Shown piece after piece: positions 28,784 to 38,986 of a stretch of DNA of 64,000 nucleotides. This stretch comes from Piper betle (taxonomy: Eukaryota > Streptophyta > Magnoliopsida > Piperales > Piperaceae): the NCBI GenBank assembly GCA_033002965.1, contig JAURVB010012674.1, forward strand, positions 62,001 through 126,000, read 5' to 3'. The notes under the pieces were generated by a model. It saw only the letters and a list, made by a program, of their open reading frames with translations, was not told where the DNA came from and did no database searches. Both the position numbers and the translations under genes were made by a program. How positions within the stretch are numbered: the first letter of the stretch is position 1; every line of letters starts with the position of its first letter.

Positions 28784-31700
28784 CTAAAACCAGGCCATCC
28801 CTAATGGGCTTGGTCTGGCACGAGTCTCAGCTAGAGGAACAGTCATAGCTAACATCATCTGCTCCTCAAAATTTCCTGGCAAAACTGGTGGGACAATCGG
28901 AGGATGAAATGGGTTAACCATACTGCCATTGATTGGCAAACATGGCGGGCCTCCCTCTAGCATGGCATCTGCGCCAGCAAAGCCTCTCCCGACCTCCATA
29001 ACTTCCGACCCGTGGTTTGGAATCCAAGCACTTTCTTGCCTGGCCAACAATGCAGCGCCCCCATTAGGCGATATTTCAATCCAACTCTCTGGCTGATAAG
29101 CCACTTCCCTCCCGTCCAACAGCAGTGAAGCATTGGGTGTAGGTGCAAATCTGTACACCGATGGACCACAAACATGTTCATCCATCCGTGGATGTTCGGC
29201 CAGGGCAGCCATGGCATCAGGTGTTGTTTCATATCTGCAGACTGGTGGGCCGCTGGGATGATCATTCATTTGATGACAATCAACTGCAGAAGATAAGATG
29301 CAGCCAAGACCAGCTGAAGACGATGATTCATTGGCACTTGAAGCTGGCAGAAGATGGAAACCATTGGTAGCAGGGGCACCAAATAAACTTGCATCATCAA
29401 GAACTACATGTCTATGAGGTTGACTCTCCTAATTACATGGGTAAATGTCAGCTTATATGCAGATAGCTTTATGCGTGTGTCCCATATTTTCAACCAGGTT
29501 AACATGAAAGCTTACCTGAATGGAAAGCCAAATTGCTTCCATCAGCATGATGTCTTCAAGATCCAGGTTAAAACCTGCTTCCCTGTTAGCCAAAGAAAAA
29601 CAAGATGATGCCCTAAACCACAAGATCACTAAGTAAAAAGTCATTCTGCTATGTTATATGTACACCATTTTTTTCCTACTATTCACTTCCAGGGTAGAAC
29701 GGTTAAACCATATAAGCTCAAATATGATCCAGCCTTATCAGTAATAATTGTCAGCATCAAACTCGGTCATGAATGTTAAATGAAATGAATTCCATCTTAA
29801 TCAAACAAGGTTAAACAGCATAACTGTTAAGATTAGCTTCTTGGAAGTTTCAGGAAGAAAGATTGATATACAAAATAGAAATAGTAGGGATGCACTGTGG
29901 CACTAGAAACTTGTTATCTGCACAGCTTGTAACTTCTTCAACAATTGTCGATACCATACTGATTCCATGGACAGGAAGCAACCCAACCAAAATAATGCGT
30001 TGTTTTGACAAACAAGTGGGTAAAAATTGAGAAATCAACAATGAAAGGTGACATGATGAAACACGAGGAATTTGGCAACTTGATGCCCACACCAATTGTG
30101 CATCGGAATAAGCATTGCAGTATATGCTAGAAAAACCTAATTCGGCTGGAAGTCATGCACTAAACTGAGCATATACAAGAAGACAAGCTACTTTTCAAGA
30201 TTCATCAGGTGGTAAATATGAGGCATCATAAACATAACCAAAAGTCACCTAATAATCACCTATCCTGCATCAAGTGTGTAGGATGTATAAGTGAAGGTGT
30301 GCAAGAAAAGCTCAAAGGATGAACAAGCTCCTCGTTTTGTCCCAAAAAGCTTGCTGAAGGTACTGCCAAAAACATGAAAAAACAAATGTCAACTCTTCCT
30401 TTAAAACATATAACAGATAAGGAAGGAAGACATAGATTAAAGCCCTGTCAAAATCAAACAATGGTCAACAAAACCTGTGACAGAGCCGTTGTGCATGCTT
30501 GTACATTCAACCTCATCTGACGTCATTCTAGTGCTGCAGGAGTTCATTTCTTTCCTCTTCAACCTCCTTTCCTCATCATCTTGGAGCTCTTGTTGTCTCA
30601 TCCTCATCTTTGCTTCGAATACCTTCCGCTCCTCCTGCAATCAAGCATTGAAGGAAGAATGATTCAATTTGTTCTGTGGTTTTCATAATTTGCAAAAACA
30701 TAGCAGACACAACCTCCACACAACCCAAATTAATCAAACATAATCACTGGTTTTGGAGATCTTACAGCTTGCTCCATGCTCTTTTCTTCTTTAGTCCTCT
30801 TACCCCGATATTCAACTGCATAATTCGGGGTTTTGCAGAATGGGCACCTTATTCAACTAAGGAATCCAAGTCAAATGAAGTTCAAAGAAAAAGGAACACA
30901 ACAATGAACATTCTGTTACAAGTATACAATCTAAGGAAAAGGATACAGTGTCGAGTGAGAAGAATGAGGTGGCTTCATCTGCAAAAAACACTCTAAAATA
31001 GAATCCCAATCAGAAGCACCCACACGCACGCACGCACACACACACAAAAACTCAATCTTTCATACTACAGAAAGAAATATTATTCACAAGAATACCTGTG
31101 CATATGCCTTTCATGCAACATCTAGAGCGGTTGAGACTGGGATAGAACTGATCAAGAAAAACAACATCTTTTAATTCTCAACAAGAAGGGCAAACAAAAA
31201 ACATAAGCAATATCCCTCTTTAATGGTTGAGCATCCTTTAGAAATATAGTGAGTGCATTTTGTAAATCAGTCTACACGACTTCGTTTTGGCTAATTCAGT
31301 TATGCTACTTTTCAATGATAAGGCCTCGTGCACATTCCCCCACACTATATATCATCACTGAATGCCTATAATGTTCTACTGCAAATACCATTAACTATTT
31401 CCCATCAAAAGAACCACCGATGAAAATACCAAAAAAATTACAGAGTGCAATCTGTAAGTCACTCCACAAAATTTTGTTTTGGCTACTTCAGTTATAGCTA
31501 CTTTTCCATGATAAGGCACGAGCTGTTGCCTGGTGCATATTACCTCACACAATTTATCATCAAGGGTACACCTAAAATGTTCTTTTGCAAATGACATCAA
31601 CTATTTCCCATCAAAAGAATCACCAATGAAAATGCCAAAATTACAGATTCGGACTTGGACTTTGGAAGCCAACCAGTCTTCCCTTAGACGAAGTAACACT

Positions 31701-32157
31701 TGTATTAATGTTCCTCATCGTAAAGTCCAAAACCATAATAATCTATCCACCCATAAGATTTTAAAGTTCAAAACTAAACCATATAAATTTACAATTCTGT
31801 AGCAGTGAGCACATTGTCACATATGACCAAGCACCATCTACCAAAACTAACAATCCACGTCAAGAACCCGTTGGGCGTTGAGAGTACGAACAAAAAATGC
31901 AACTGTAGAAATGAACGACACTAGCCAACCGGAATACGCAACAGAATTCAAAAACTTGAACTCACAAGGAAGCAGATTGGGCACTCCTCCACGTCCGAAG
32001 AGCAGTCCTCCCCACCGGGGTAGCAAGGCGCAAGCTTTGACTCCAAAATAAGCTTCCTCAGCTTCTTCTGATCCACATCCATGTGCTGGAACAACCCTTG
32101 CGGCCGCGTATACCTCTCATCCACCACCTGCCTCCGCCTGCTCACCTTATTCCCCAT
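28784..32157 (-). CDS. GW2: GW2/DA2-type RING E3 ubiquitin ligase
   Basis: Eight exons (32157-31966, 31147-31096, 30992-30947, 30847-30766, 30634-30475, 30362-30260, 29582-29516, 29428-28784) give 448 residues, all phases consistent; rice GW2 has 425. The N-terminus ([20 protein letters not shown], then [19 protein letters not shown]) and the RING (C59-P-I-C62, C74-C75, C80, C83, then C98-P-F-C101 and NYAVEYRG) match GW2/DA2. A coiled segment [18 protein letters not shown] follows, then [16 protein letters not shown] and the conserved C-terminus [14 protein letters not shown]. Family members ubiquitinate growth regulators and limit organ and seed size, with DA1 in Arabidopsis. The exon 8 region is long and poorly conserved, with two similar segments ([12 protein letters not shown] and [12 protein letters not shown]). 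Intron 1 contains a tandem duplication. Orthology to GW2 versus a DA2-like paralogue is not settled. Confidence 0.93.
31251..31646. repeat. ~195-bp tandem duplication in GW2-like intron 1
   Basis: Unit 1 (31251-31443) and unit 2 (31444-31646) align along their length. Both begin with GAGTGCA, contain TTTTGGCTA.TTCAGTTAT, TGATAAGGC and ACTATTTCCCATCAAAAGAA, and end in ATTACAG. They have diverged moderately, so the duplication is not recent. It is intronic and does not affect coding. Confidence 0.85.
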
Positions 32158-32693
32158 CGCAACCCACCCCTCTCACCTCCCTTCCCGCCAATTCCCACCT
32201 CAACAAAAAATCAAGATAAAAAAACCATGGCCAAGTCCCCAAAACACAAAGCTCACATGGCTTCCCCAACCTCCCACCAACAACCCACCAAGCCAAGGAA
32301 AAAAAACAGAAAGAAACCAAATTTACAACGAAAAGCTTCGATTCCGAGCTAGATCCACCGATCCGATCGCCGGAAAAAGCAGGAACGGAGCCGGCGTCGG
32401 GGAGCACCAATGGAGGAGAAAATGGTGCCGCTAGAAAGAGAAAATTGCGGGGAGAAGAGGACGGGAGAGATGTGAAGCGGTAGAGGATGTAGGGGAGGAA
32501 GGGGATGGCGGGTTGGAGAGGAGGGAAGGCGGGGATTTGGAGGGGAGTGGAAAGGATGCGTCGCTTGTATGGAGATGAAAGGGGTGGGTGAGCTTCGAAA
32601 AGTGGGCGTGGAGAGGGAGAGGTTAGAGGTGGGTCCGGGTGATACCGGGTTCTCGGGTCTGCCCTATCCGATTGTCTATTCCATTCCATGTAG

Positions 32694-32769
32694 TAATAAT
32701 AATTATAATAATTATAATAATATATAATAATTATAATTATATATTATTATTATTATTATTATTATTATC
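32694..32769. repeat. (TAA/TTA)n microsatellite upstream of the GW2-like gene
   Basis: Trinucleotide-based AT repeat, ATAATAATTATAATAATTAT on the left and TTATTATTATTATTATTATT on the right, partly self-complementary. It sits about 540 bases upstream of the GW2-like start codon, at the edge of the GC-rich leader region (about 32160-32690). Confidence 0.9.
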
Positions 32770-33713
32770 TTTTATCCATACTATTTATTAAATTGATACA
32801 AACAAATAATATTGTTTGCAAAGACTTAACTGTTAATTTTTGCTTTAAAAAAGAAAAAACTATTAATTTTTGCATAATCCTATAACTTATTAATGGTCAA
32901 ACTGATTCATATTTACTTCAATACATCTCTCCGGTATATTTTATTTTTTATAAAAAAACTTTAAATTGTAATTTAAATAAATTACTGACTATTTATCTCT
33001 ATCTTGGTAATAAAAGTCTAATTTTAGGAGATTCATCTAATCACAAAAAAATTAATGAAGCTGAATTTAATAAATAAAATAATGGCCTATGTATCTTTTT
33101 AATCTTTTCAAATAACCTTCATAACCAACCAATCAAAATAATCTCACTCTCAAAATTTAGAAGTCTAAATAAAAAATAATCTATAATCTACGTATCGTGT
33201 AAGTTATTGACTAGCTGAATTAAATATAGATCAAAGCTAAACTTAATCAAAGATAAATAATTTTTTGACAATGAATTTGTGTTGAGGAGAGATGGTCTTT
33301 TGTTTCAAAAGGGTATTCCATGTTATTATTTATATAAGGTGATTTTGTGCTGTGCTCGTGCAAAGGTCGGACGGGAATGTTTTCTTTTCGTCTGCCAGAT
33401 TTTAAGACATGCTCCGAATGCGTTTTTTATTCATCAATAGCGTTGGACAGATTGATTTAAGAGAAGGGAGATATATAGAAAGATAAAAGTGGAGCGAATA
33501 GACCATACTTTTTTGTCATCATCTGCTTTTTTTAAAGTTCTTTTTAAAAAAATTAACCAATTATGGTTTTTTTATTATTTTAATTGAACGGTTATGTATT
33601 ATGCTGGAATTGAGCATGCACAATAATTGCATTTGTTTTCGTATGTATGAATTTTAGTGAAGTATGTGAATTGTATATTAAGATATATTTTTTATTACGT
33701 CGTTGGTGGATAA

Positions 33714-33717
<4 letters not shown>

Positions 33718-33750
<33 letters not shown>
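33718..33750. repeat. (TA)n tract, left border of the GC-rich element
   Basis: A pure TA tract of about 16 units directly abuts the left hairpin of the element at 33751. Its partner tract (34560-34585) abuts the right hairpin. Confidence 0.9.
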
Positions 33751-33752
<2 letters not shown>

Positions 33753-34559
33753 GTAAAGGTTTCCTGTGCAAGAGGCAGGAAACCCTTACCTGCGTCAGGA
33801 TAATTTGGGCCGTTCGATCCCAGATTTGATGAAAAAAAAAATTTCCACCCCCCTCCTTCGCCGGCGGCCTGGATCCGGTCGCGGCCGGCCGGGCGGGGGT
33901 GGGCGAGGCCGGGCAAGGGCGGCGTGGGTGGGCGGAGGAGAAGGGGGAGGGCGGCGTCCGGGATCCGGCCGCGGCCGGCCGGGCGGGGGGTGTGCGAGGC
34001 GGGGCGAGGGCGGCGTGGGTGGGCGGAGGAGAAGGGGGAGGGCGGCGTGGGTAGGCGGCGGGTGGGAGGTGGGCGGCGTGGGTAGGCCGCCCCCTCTCGC
34101 CCTCACCCTCCGCCCACCAGCCCCCCATCCGCCCGGCCCGCCTCGCCCGGCCCCGCCTCCCCGCCCCGCCGCCACCCCGCTCCGCCCACACCCACCGCCC
34201 CGCATTCCCCCACCCCCTCCCCCGCCGGCCACAGCCCTGCCTCCGCCAGAGACAGCCCTGCCCCTGCTGTCCCGCTCCGCTCGGCCCCCACCTCCGTCGC
34301 CTCCCTCCGCCACCTCCCACCGCCCCGCCCAACCCTGCCGACGTCATCGGCACCGGAGGAAGGAGTGGGCGACAACGGCGGCGGCGGCGCCGGAGGAAGG
34401 ATGGGGGTGCTCGATCTAGGCCGTCCTTGTAATCGGACGGCCCAGATTAAATTTAAAATTTTTTTAAATCCTAATTAATCTGGGCCGTCCTTATAATCGG
34501 ACGACCCAGATTTTTGTGCGCAAGGGCGCTACCCTGCCTTTGGAGCAGGGCAGCGCCCT
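33751..34559. mobile_element. TA-bordered GC-rich element with a hairpin at each end
   Basis: This 809-bp insert lies between two (TA)n tracts. The left end is a hairpin with 15-base arms (33752-33766 and 33776-33790, one mismatch). The right end is a hairpin with 14-base arms (34524-34537 and 34545-34558, one mismatch). Inside, ATTTGGGCCGTTCGAT (33802-33817) is inverted at the right side in two copies around ATCGGACGGCCCAGAT (34432-34447) and ATCGGACGACCCAGAT (34496-34511). The core (about 33845-34400) is extremely G+C-rich with near-direct repeats around GGCCGGCCGGGCGGGGG (33880 and 33970). Long frames on both strands are compositional artefacts (Pro/Arg/Gly). No transposase is present. Confidence 0.65.
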
Positions 34560-34585
34560 CTATATATATATATATATATATATAT
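34560..34585. repeat. (TA)n tract, right border of the GC-rich element
   Basis: A pure TA tract of 13 units between the right hairpin of the GC-rich element and the next related fragment at 34586. Confidence 0.9.
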
Positions 34586-34872
34586 GGCTGATTAGGTGAG
34601 CTTGAGGCAAAATATTTTTTCGGCTCTAAAGTTTGATTTGAGCCAGTTGATTACAACTGACACCTTATATTTTTAAAAAAAAAACCTAAACCCATTTTCC
34701 CCCCATGGTAACTGGACCAGCCAAATCTAATTGTGAATGGCCATATTTAGCCGCTCAATGGCCAAATCCGACATGAGGCGAGCTGGCTGGATCTAGCTGT
34801 ATAGCTACAAATCAAGCCAAGGGACGACCAAGTTCGATGCTTTTATAAATAAAAAATTTCTACGGTGGCCTT
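34586..34872. mobile_element. Diverged relative of the TA-bordered elements
   Basis: The left part (34603-34660), with GAGGCAAAATATTTTTTCGG and GATTTGAGCCAGTTGATTAC, aligns with the left arm of the element at 27847 (GGCAGAAAAAGTTTTTTG, ATTTGGGTCGTTCGATTAC). The segment is flanked by TA-rich sequence on both sides (34560-34585 and about 34872-34886). A matching right arm is not clear, so it is either degraded or one-sided. Confidence 0.4.
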
Positions 34873-35497
34873 TATATACATATATAACTAGGTAAAATGT
34901 AGCATATATGTAACTTATTGTGCAAATAAATTTTATTTTAATAGATTAGCTTTTCTTGACTAATGAAATAAATTGTAATAATAAAATATTTTAAATATAT
35001 ATTCTCGTTAAATTTAAACATAAATTCCAATTTAATGAGAGGATAAACTATAATAATTTGATTTATTCTTATTTTTATTTTTGTTATATTTTGATTAATT
35101 AAATCTCGTATTTTTAATCAGACAAAATTAATGTTTCCCTATAATTAATAAGAATAGACATCTGTGTAAACTATATTCTTAGCTTTTATTAATTACTTTC
35201 ATCTAATAATTTAATTTGGTTTAATTGTGAATATTTTTTATATCCTTAGATGTTACAACTTAGGCAAATCAAATATCTCAATCAATTAATAGTTTAACAC
35301 ATCTTTTTTATCCATGAAAAGATATTATAATGATATTTAGATATAAACATTGCAGACACAACATTGCAAACACACACAACAATAAAATATAATCCTTTTA
35401 TTAATATTTAAGCAGACATTTGAAGAATTATAGTGCATCATTTTTAAACTATTTATCAAACAATATATATGACCGTGCCAAATTCAAGTACAAATAC

Positions 35498-35595
35498 TAA
35501 TTAGTAATTAGTTTTAGTTAAAACATAAATTATAATTATTTTCTTAGTAATTAGTTTTAGTTAAAATATGAATTATAATAATTTTCAGAATAAAT
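35498..35595. repeat. ~48-bp tandem direct repeat
   Basis: TAGTAATTAGTTTTAGTTAA followed by AACATAAATTATAAT and TTTTC occurs twice in a row with few differences. It is AT-rich spacer with no neighbouring gene. Confidence 0.8.
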
Positions 35596-37491
35596 GGTGA
35601 CAATTATATTTGAGGCAGTGAGATATTTGAGTGGAAGGTGCTGACATGCAGGGATAAAAGGCAGCAGCCCTTCCAGATTTGATGACGACAACTCCCTGCC
35701 CCCCACCAGTTCCCTCCTTTCCTTTCCCTAATGTACGGATATAATATCCCACTCCCCATTCAATCCCATGTACACCGTCCGATCCACTCCTTAACCCATC
35801 CCATCCGTTCGTTATGTGGGCCCGTACGGCTTTTCTCCGGCGGCATTCGGTAGGGACGACGCGTGGAATCCTGTCCGTCCACTTTTATAGTCAGACATGG
35901 ATCTGCGGCTGTCGTACTTTAGTTTCCCAGTTGTCCGATTTCGCAGAATGTGCACAATCCACACGATTTGAAGTTTTAATCCTCCCTTTTCAACTACATG
36001 CGGTGAAGTTTGAACTTTGAATAAAAAAATTGAAGTTAGACTCGCCCCAATTATTTTAATATTTATTTATTTTAATACTCCTTTTCATATGTAAATAGGT
36101 TTTAAAATTTTATCACGGTGAACAAATATATAGACAAATTATTATCCGTATAATAATGCACATATTGATAGTATAACCTATTTTGTCATAAATATTATAT
36201 CGTATAAATCTAGCTAGATGGTTTAGCCAATTAGTTGGAACAATCAGGAAATAACTCTTTAACGCTTACTTTAATACAATACATAATCTTTTTTTAGTTA
36301 AATAATTGATAGCAGTCTTACTTAATTTTACTCTTCTAAGATCGCGTAGTTTAAGTGGGTATATATGTTTTTCCTAAGTATCTCATCCGTCCGTCAAAGT
36401 GGGCCCTTTCAAGGCGGGGAAGAGAGGTAGACTAAGAAATCTTCAGCAATCGCAAGTCACAAGCATTGCAAAGCTGACTTTGATAGTATAATTAGCAATC
36501 ACAAGTCCTCATTGAATTTCACCTTATCCATTAGTAGTGACGCGGATATATATATACGAAATCTTCTATGTTCTAGATTTCCATTTTCTAAAGGGTGAAA
36601 AGGAAACCGGAGATGGAAATGATTCAATTTTTTTTTAAGGCAGAAACAGTTTGGACTTTGAAATCTTGCTTTGATCTCTCATCTTATTCTGATTCCTTTC
36701 TACAAGAAGCTGCCAATGCTTAAGATATTCGCATACGGTCCACACCTACCCCCTTGAACAAATTGGCAACGAAAAATGATTCGAGTCACCTAAGCTCAAT
36801 CTATTGGATGTAACTATACTAAGTTAGATCCGGACATTGATCACGAAATCTAACTCCCCAGACCAAGAATGTCCAAATAAACAAATTTTAGAAGTTTCTA
36901 ACGCAGAAGTCAGCTTGATCAAATAAGTACTCTAGTCATACAGCCGGATCTCGTCTGATGCCACCGATGATGTTTCCTAGAGACAAAATTAATAATTCTA
37001 GTATTTTATGGTAGCTGTAGATGTTAAAAGTTAGGAAAAACTAATTTCAGATTCATAGGGTTATCAGTAAGTTTCTTGTACAACACTAATAGTGTGACTA
37101 TGGGACTTACACTAGCTAGGAAACGGCCGGGTTAACTATTTAAGAAACATGGACACCTGGAATTGAACTTTAATTTAATTTAAATACGCCAATTCTTTAA
37201 TGAAATATTTTTTAATAAAAAAATATTTGTGAACATATGGAATTTTTTTAAATAAAAAGAGAGAGCCAGCTTTTTGTGTAAAAAGATATTTGTTCTTTTG
37301 AAGAAAGAGAGATTTTTTCCTTAAACAAAAAAGAATCGACAATATAACAAATACCTGAAATACATAAATAGTTGGCTTTCTTATGGGGTTGAATCCTATG
37401 AGAATATATGTACAAAATATATACTTTGACAGTAGATATCCAACTTTTTATACGAAGCCAATAGGACACACTGCATCAGCACAAGTAAAAT

Positions 37492-38209
37492 TAGGGCTGA
37501 TCATTTGGTGGTCGGTTTGGATAAAATTAAACCAAACTACTTACCCAATTAAACGAACGAAGGTAGTTTGGTTAACTAAATAAAGATCAAACTATAATTG
37601 TTAACCAAACTGACTAAATCAAACTAAATATGTTTAGTTTGATTTTAACCAAACTAACCAAAATAATAAATTATGTTTTATATCATTGAGTATTCATTCA
37701 TAAGTGTTTATTATAATTTTTCTTAAATTTTATTTAAGAAATAATTTTTTTGTGCACATTTAAATACTAATTATAAACTTATCACGAAAATTTACATGAA
37801 TAATGTTCTAAATTAGGATATTGTATAATAGGTACATAATATATAATATATTAAATTTTTATCTCTTGCACATATATAAATAAATTATTTTCAATAAATT
37901 GAACCAAAATAATAATTTTATAAAATTTTATTATATATAATAATAAATAGAAATACATCAAGGTATATGTATAATGAAGGGGAAAAAATATAAGAACTAA
38001 TGTAAATAAATTTTTATTTATTTATTTATTTTGTTTGTTTGATTGGTTTTAATTTGGAATTGTCTAAACCAATCGAATTAAGTTTGATTGATTTTCAATT
38101 TTATCCAAATTATAATCAAATCAAACTAGCTGTGGACCAAACTAATTACTTTAGTTTAATCAAACTGACATAAGTTTGATTCCATAGATTTAGTCACGCT
38201 CACCCTTTA
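37492..38209. mobile_element. hAT-like non-autonomous element
   Basis: This 718-bp AT-rich insert starts TAGGGCTGATC and ends GCTCACCCTTTA (inverted ends with a two-base indel). It is flanked by the perfect 8-bp direct repeat AGTAAAAT at 37484-37491 and 38210-38217. Sub-terminal zones are packed with AACCAAACT/AGTTTGGTT motifs in both orientations, like the element in the RPL21 intron. No transposase frame is visible. Confidence 0.75.
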
Positions 38210-38599
38210 AGTAAAATATATCCCGTCGCCGAGATTTATTCTTAGTTCAATGAACAAAGTAGGATATATCGTCCAGCACATGGATCCAGGAGGCGGCCTG
38301 ACTAACATCTCTGGACGAAACATGGGACGTCCCTCTCAATTCTGCTGATGACAAAGCATTTATGATGTAACCTTGTTGCGTCAAGCTACTGGCCAAACGA
38401 CGACAACACTCAATCAATAATCTAAAGATTGGGTCGCTTATGCGCGCCATTGACAATATCTGATGTATATACCCCACATCGAAAGCATTTCTAGAACAGC
38501 TTCATAATTAGCCCCTTGGTCAGCATTGGCGCGCGTCCTTCGTTCTTCTATATACTATAGCTATTCGATCCCATCATCGTCACCCTTCCCCAACCATGG

Positions 38600-38607
38600 T
38601 ATAAATA
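38600..38607 (+). promoter_or_regulatory. TATA box of the VQ gene
   Basis: TATAAATA lies 83 bases upstream of the ATG of the VQ protein, which places the likely transcription start near 38630. The upstream 300 bases contain GTCAA/TTGAC cores of the kind bound by WRKY factors, but these are too short to be decisive. Confidence 0.6.
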
Positions 38608-38689
38608 ACCTACCCGTAGTTTGCTTCCAACTTCATCAAACCCAGATAGCTGAAGATCAGTTATTAGATAAAAATTGAGTTGGCTTGTG

Positions 38690-38986
38690 ATGTCTAATGA
38701 CAAAGGAGCTGGGAAGGATCCAGTGAAGGTGAAGGTGATCATGACCAAGTACGTCCAGACCGACGCCGGCAACTTCAAGTCGGTGGTTCAGAGCATGACC
38801 GGACGGGACTCGAATGTCGTTGGCGATCTTATCGGAGAAGGTGGTAGTGGCCATGGTGCCGGCGCTGGCAGCACATACGGCCATCAAGGGGCGGGGAGAA
38901 CTGCGGTGGTGGTGCCCAAGGAGGCTAACAGAGTGTGGATGGATATCCCCGAGTGGGATGAGTTGCTTCGGCTTTGCTCGCAATGA
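38690..38986 (+). CDS. VQ motif-containing protein
   Basis: A single-exon gene of 98 residues, typical of the VQ family in size and lack of introns. Residues 27-36 read FKSVVQSMTG, which fits the defining F-x-x-x-V-Q-x-h-T-G motif. VQ proteins are nuclear cofactors that bind group I and IIc WRKY transcription factors (and some MAP kinases) and modulate defence and stress responses. A Gly-rich stretch follows the motif (GEGGSGHGAGAGS) and the C-terminus contains VWMDIPEWDELLRLCS. The start is the first ATG; the frame is open a few codons upstream but without another ATG. Small VQ proteins of this layout resemble the Arabidopsis VQ1/VQ10 group; the exact member is not assigned. Confidence 0.9.
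   Translation: MSNDKGAGKDPVKVKVIMTKYVQTDAGNFKSVVQSMTGRDSNVVGDLIGEGGSGHGAGAGSTYGHQGAGRTAVVVPKEANRVWMDIPEWDELLRLCSQ

Larger units (their letters stand above)
32700..38549. other. Intergenic repeat region
   Basis: No gene recognised. Elements listed separately are a GC-rich TA-bordered element (33751-34559), a related fragment (34586-34872), a 48-bp tandem repeat (35498-35595) and a hAT-like element (37492-38209). The stretch 35640-36010 is less AT-rich and has an open frame of about 68 codons without recognisable similarity. Confidence 0.5.

Noticed and set aside
32147..32689. 180-codon minus-strand frame ahead of the GW2-like gene
   Set aside because: It overlaps the GW2-like ATG in another frame and is Pro/Ser-rich, which fits the gene's GC-rich 5' leader rather than a protein.
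33592..34419. Three overlapping frames of 170-250 codons on both strands
   Set aside because: All are Pro/Arg/Gly low-complexity translations of the extreme-GC core of a repeat element.
35814..36020. 68-codon plus-strand frame in a less AT-rich stretch
   Set aside because: No similarity, no splice partners and no codon pattern; not enough to call a gene.
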